From NCBI GenBank assembly GCA_018901625.1, contig JAHIEM010000128.1, positions 1-5,636 on the forward strand: DNA of 5,636 nt, given 5' to 3'. This DNA is from Nanobdellota archaeon. Its GTDB lineage: Archaea; Nanobdellota; Nanobdellia; Pacearchaeales; GW2011-AR1. Positions 4,322 to 5,636 of this stretch are shown here, one piece after another. A model generated the notes under the pieces. That model saw only the letters and a program-made list of their open reading frames with translations, was not told the DNA's origin and made no database searches. A program made the position numbers and the translations under genes. The stretch's first letter is position 1. The number at the start of each line of letters is the position of its first letter.

Positions 4322-5461
4322 TTACACTTCCAACCAACTAGACAATAAATTCTTGTCAGGAGGAACATCTTCCCTTGAATAAAAGACAAACTCCATTCTC
4401 TCACAGCATTTAGGGCAATAACAAACTCTTCCTTCGGAAGAGTTCATAGAAATTAATTTTGTTATACTTGACTTTAAAGACTTCTTTTTTCTTCTCGAAT
4501 AAGCACCATAATATCTTACAAGTTTCTGATTCTTTTCTGGAACATGCTGAATAATTGCAGAAATAAAATCATGCACTAACATTATCTTAAAATGAATTTT
4601 ATCTTCATGGTCTTTCCAGTAGAATTTCACAGCTTCTCCATTGTAAGCAATTATTCTGGCATTTGCTATTGCTGGATGCCTTACATATCTTCCAATGTAT
4701 TTTGCCAATCCTTTTCTGGAAGATATCCTATCTTTTCTCACGTAAACACAAAACCCATTAGGATATTTTCTATATGCTTCCTCAACAACGCCTTGAGGAA
4801 GAGATTTCCTTAATGCCTTTAGAATATTATATTCCCAATTTTTATGAAGAGCATTATAGGGAATATAATTCCCAGAAGAAATGAATTTTCCTTCATTATC
4901 ATAACCTCCTTCACTTACAATCATATGAACATGAGGCTGATGTTTTATATCCCTGCCAAATGGATGATAAACTTCAATCACTCCAGGAATAACCTCTCTG
5001 TGATTTACTTTTGAGAATGTTTCTTTAATTGTTTTATATGCAGTATCCATTAAAATCTTGAACAGCTTTCTATCTTCATGAAAATAATTCCAGAGCATAT
5101 CTGGAATTCCAAAAACAAGATGCCTATGGAAGATATTCTTTTCTAATCTCTCGGATAGCATTGAAGCCCATTGGTCAGTATATCTCTTGCCGCAACAAGA
5201 GCATAATCTTGAGTTGCATCCAAATGGGACAAATTGATATTCATCGCAGTTCTTGCAGTAATACCAGAATCCTCCTCTGCTTCCATCCTTGCATGAAAGC
5301 ATCTTCTCAACTTCAATTTGTTCTATTACCCTAACCTGATGTGCTTTAAGATAATTTTTCCAATGCTCTTGGAAGATGAGTTTGACTGAATAGAAAGGTT
5401 TATTTTTCTCTTTTTGGTGGGATATTTGTGTTGCGTGAATAACAACACAAGGGGTTAGCAC
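4322..5461 (-). CDS. IS91-family HUH/two-tyrosine transposase
   Basis: A 379-residue transposase that nicks and rejoins single-stranded DNA for rolling-circle-type transposition. The N-terminal zinc-binding domain is complete in appearance: Cys57, Cys69-x2-Cys72, Cys82, Cys87 and Cys90. The catalytic domain contains the metal-binding HxH of the HUH motif (QPHVHM, His177 and His179) and the two-tyrosine motif (LAKYIGRYVRHPAIAN, Tyr255 and Tyr259), followed by family-typical sequence about 295-325 (VHDFISAIIQHVP ... VRYYGAYSRR). A C-terminal CPKC (349-352) suggests an extra zinc ribbon. Length and motifs indicate an intact enzyme. The start is a GTG; no ATG occurs until residue 54, which would cut into the zinc domain. 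The GTG is supported by a TATA box 27 bases upstream, implying a leaderless mRNA. It is oriented against the flanking small operon and gene remnant. Confidence 0.9.
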   Translation of the reverse strand: MLTPCVVIHATQISHQKEKNKPFYSVKLIFQEHWKNYLKAHQVRVIEQIEVEKMLSCKDGSRGGFWYYCKNCDEYQFVPFGCNSRLCSCCGKRYTDQWASMLSERLEKNIFHRHLVFGIPDMLWNYFHEDRKLFKILMDTAYKTIKETFSKVNHREVIPGVIEVYHPFGRDIKHQPHVHMIVSEGGYDNEGKFISSGNYIPYNALHKNWEYNILKALRKSLPQGVVEEAYRKYPNGFCVYVRKDRISSRKGLAKYIGRYVRHPAIANARIIAYNGEAVKFYWKDHEDKIHFKIMLVHDFISAIIQHVPEKNQKLVRYYGAYSRRKKKSLKSSITKLISMNSSEGRVCYCPKCCERMEFVFYSREDVPPDKNLLSSWLEV

Positions 5462-5480
5462 CTAAAAAGGCTAACCCTTT
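5449..5480. promoter_or_regulatory. hairpin enclosing the transposase start codon
   Basis: aaggggttagc (5449-5459) pairs with gctaacccttt (5470-5480), 11 bp with one G-T wobble, around a 10-base loop. The transposase GTG (5461-5459) begins in the loop and runs into the stem. In transcripts begun upstream of the element this structure would bury the start codon, whereas the element's own leaderless transcript, starting near 5462, would lack the distal arm. It may also be the end structure recognised by the transposase on single-stranded DNA. Confidence 0.65.
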
Positions 5481-5483
5481 ATA

Positions 5484-5492
5484 CTTTATATA
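5484..5492 (-). promoter_or_regulatory. TATA box of the transposase gene
   Basis: On the minus strand this reads tatataaag, a very good archaeal TATA box, centred about 27 bases before the GTG start. The predicted transcription start is at or within a base or two of the GTG, so the transcript should be leaderless. Confidence 0.6.
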
Positions 5493-5496
5493 CTGA

Positions 5497-5636
5497 CAAT
5501 TATTTGAAGAATTAGAAGAAAAGAAAACAATTTTTGTTCATGATTTTACTGTGAATAAAAATCAATCAACTTATGAGGGAGATACCTATCTTGCTTTTCT
5601 TAAGCAGATTTATGACCTGAAATCAGAGAAGAATTA
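5497..5636 (+). pseudogene. start-less coding fragment, cut by the IS side and by the window end
   Basis: After an in-frame TGA (5494-5496) a frame stays open for 46 codons to the end of the window. It reads as normal protein: an acidic helix (FEELEEKKT), a beta-like stretch (IFVHDFTVN), then NQSTYEGDTYLAFLKQIYDLKSEKN. There is no ATG in frame and only one GTG (5551). It begins within a few bases of the inferred IS edge, so the simplest reading is a host gene whose 5' part was lost or displaced by the insertion. I do not recognise the family. A true start at the GTG, or an artefactual frame, is less likely. Confidence 0.45.

Larger units (their letters stand above)
4280..5493 (-). mobile_element. 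IS91-family insertion sequence (approximate limits)
   Basis: The element is defined by its HUH transposase on the minus strand. Its ends are estimated: on the transposase 3' side (the replication-origin side in IS91) from the hairpin at 4291-4303 outward, and on the 5' side from the transposase TATA box (5484-5492), which must belong to the element, since gene-remnant sequence begins by 5497. That gives about 1.2 kb, a little shorter than typical IS91 elements. These elements have no terminal inverted repeats and make no target duplication, so boundaries cannot be fixed by symmetry. I did not find a convincing GTTC/CTTG-type target next to the left side. Confidence 0.6.

Noticed and set aside
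4592..4813. Plus-strand open frame of 73 codons
   Set aside because: Antisense to the catalytic domain of the transposase, with Phe/Ser/Ile-rich composition typical of a shadow frame.
4280..5493. IS200/IS605-type element suggested by end hairpins
   Set aside because: The transposase has an N-terminal zinc domain and two catalytic tyrosines, as in IS91, instead of the short single-tyrosine TnpA, and no TnpB is present.

Overview
The window looks archaeal. Four genes (starts at 243 on +, 2269 on +, 3592 on - and 5461 on -) have a TATA-like box 24-33 bases upstream of the start codon and no convincing Shine-Dalgarno sequence. This is the geometry of leaderless or near-leaderless archaeal transcripts. 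The AT-rich composition, small genes, T-run terminators and many unrecognised proteins would fit a DPANN-type archaeon (Woesearchaeota/Pacearchaeota-like), but the lineage is inference; no ribosomal or other marker gene is present. The region is accessory in character: repeats, orphan genes, small DNA-binding proteins, an insertion sequence and gene remnants.

Layout. 1-186: two perfect 91-bp tandem copies of a hairpin-rich unit. Its second half resembles the 3' part of a class II (Leu-type) tRNA gene with a 13-nt insert in the T-loop and no 5' acceptor strand. 243-2054: a probable operon of an exported lipoprotein (transglutaminase-like Cys-His-Asp region followed by TPR-type repeats) and an unrecognised 263-residue protein. 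2063-2194: a short open frame that looks like a gene remnant. 2269-4182: a block of different codon flavour. It holds an unrecognised 344-residue protein, a convergent winged-helix regulator overlapping its end by 11 bp, and, divergent from the regulator, a two-gene unit (97 and 60 residues) with Shine-Dalgarno sites, the second gene starting inside the first and having an HTH-like sequence. About 4280-5493: an IS91-family (HUH, two-tyrosine) insertion sequence with its transposase on the minus strand and hairpins near both ends. 5497-5636: a start-less coding fragment running off the window, probably a gene cut by the insertion.

How the parts may work together. The lipoprotein and its downstream neighbour are likely co-expressed and could share an envelope role. 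The block at 2269-4182 resembles a small integrated element or defence/regulatory cassette: one orphan effector-sized gene, a wHTH regulator facing a divergent promoter with a small dyad, and a translationally coupled pair of small basic proteins. Related AT-rich 14-15-mers sit at the edges of both gene blocks, but they are low-complexity and may be coincidence. The most unusual items are the interrupted tRNA-like tandem repeat, and the insertion-sequence hairpin that encloses the transposase GTG start.
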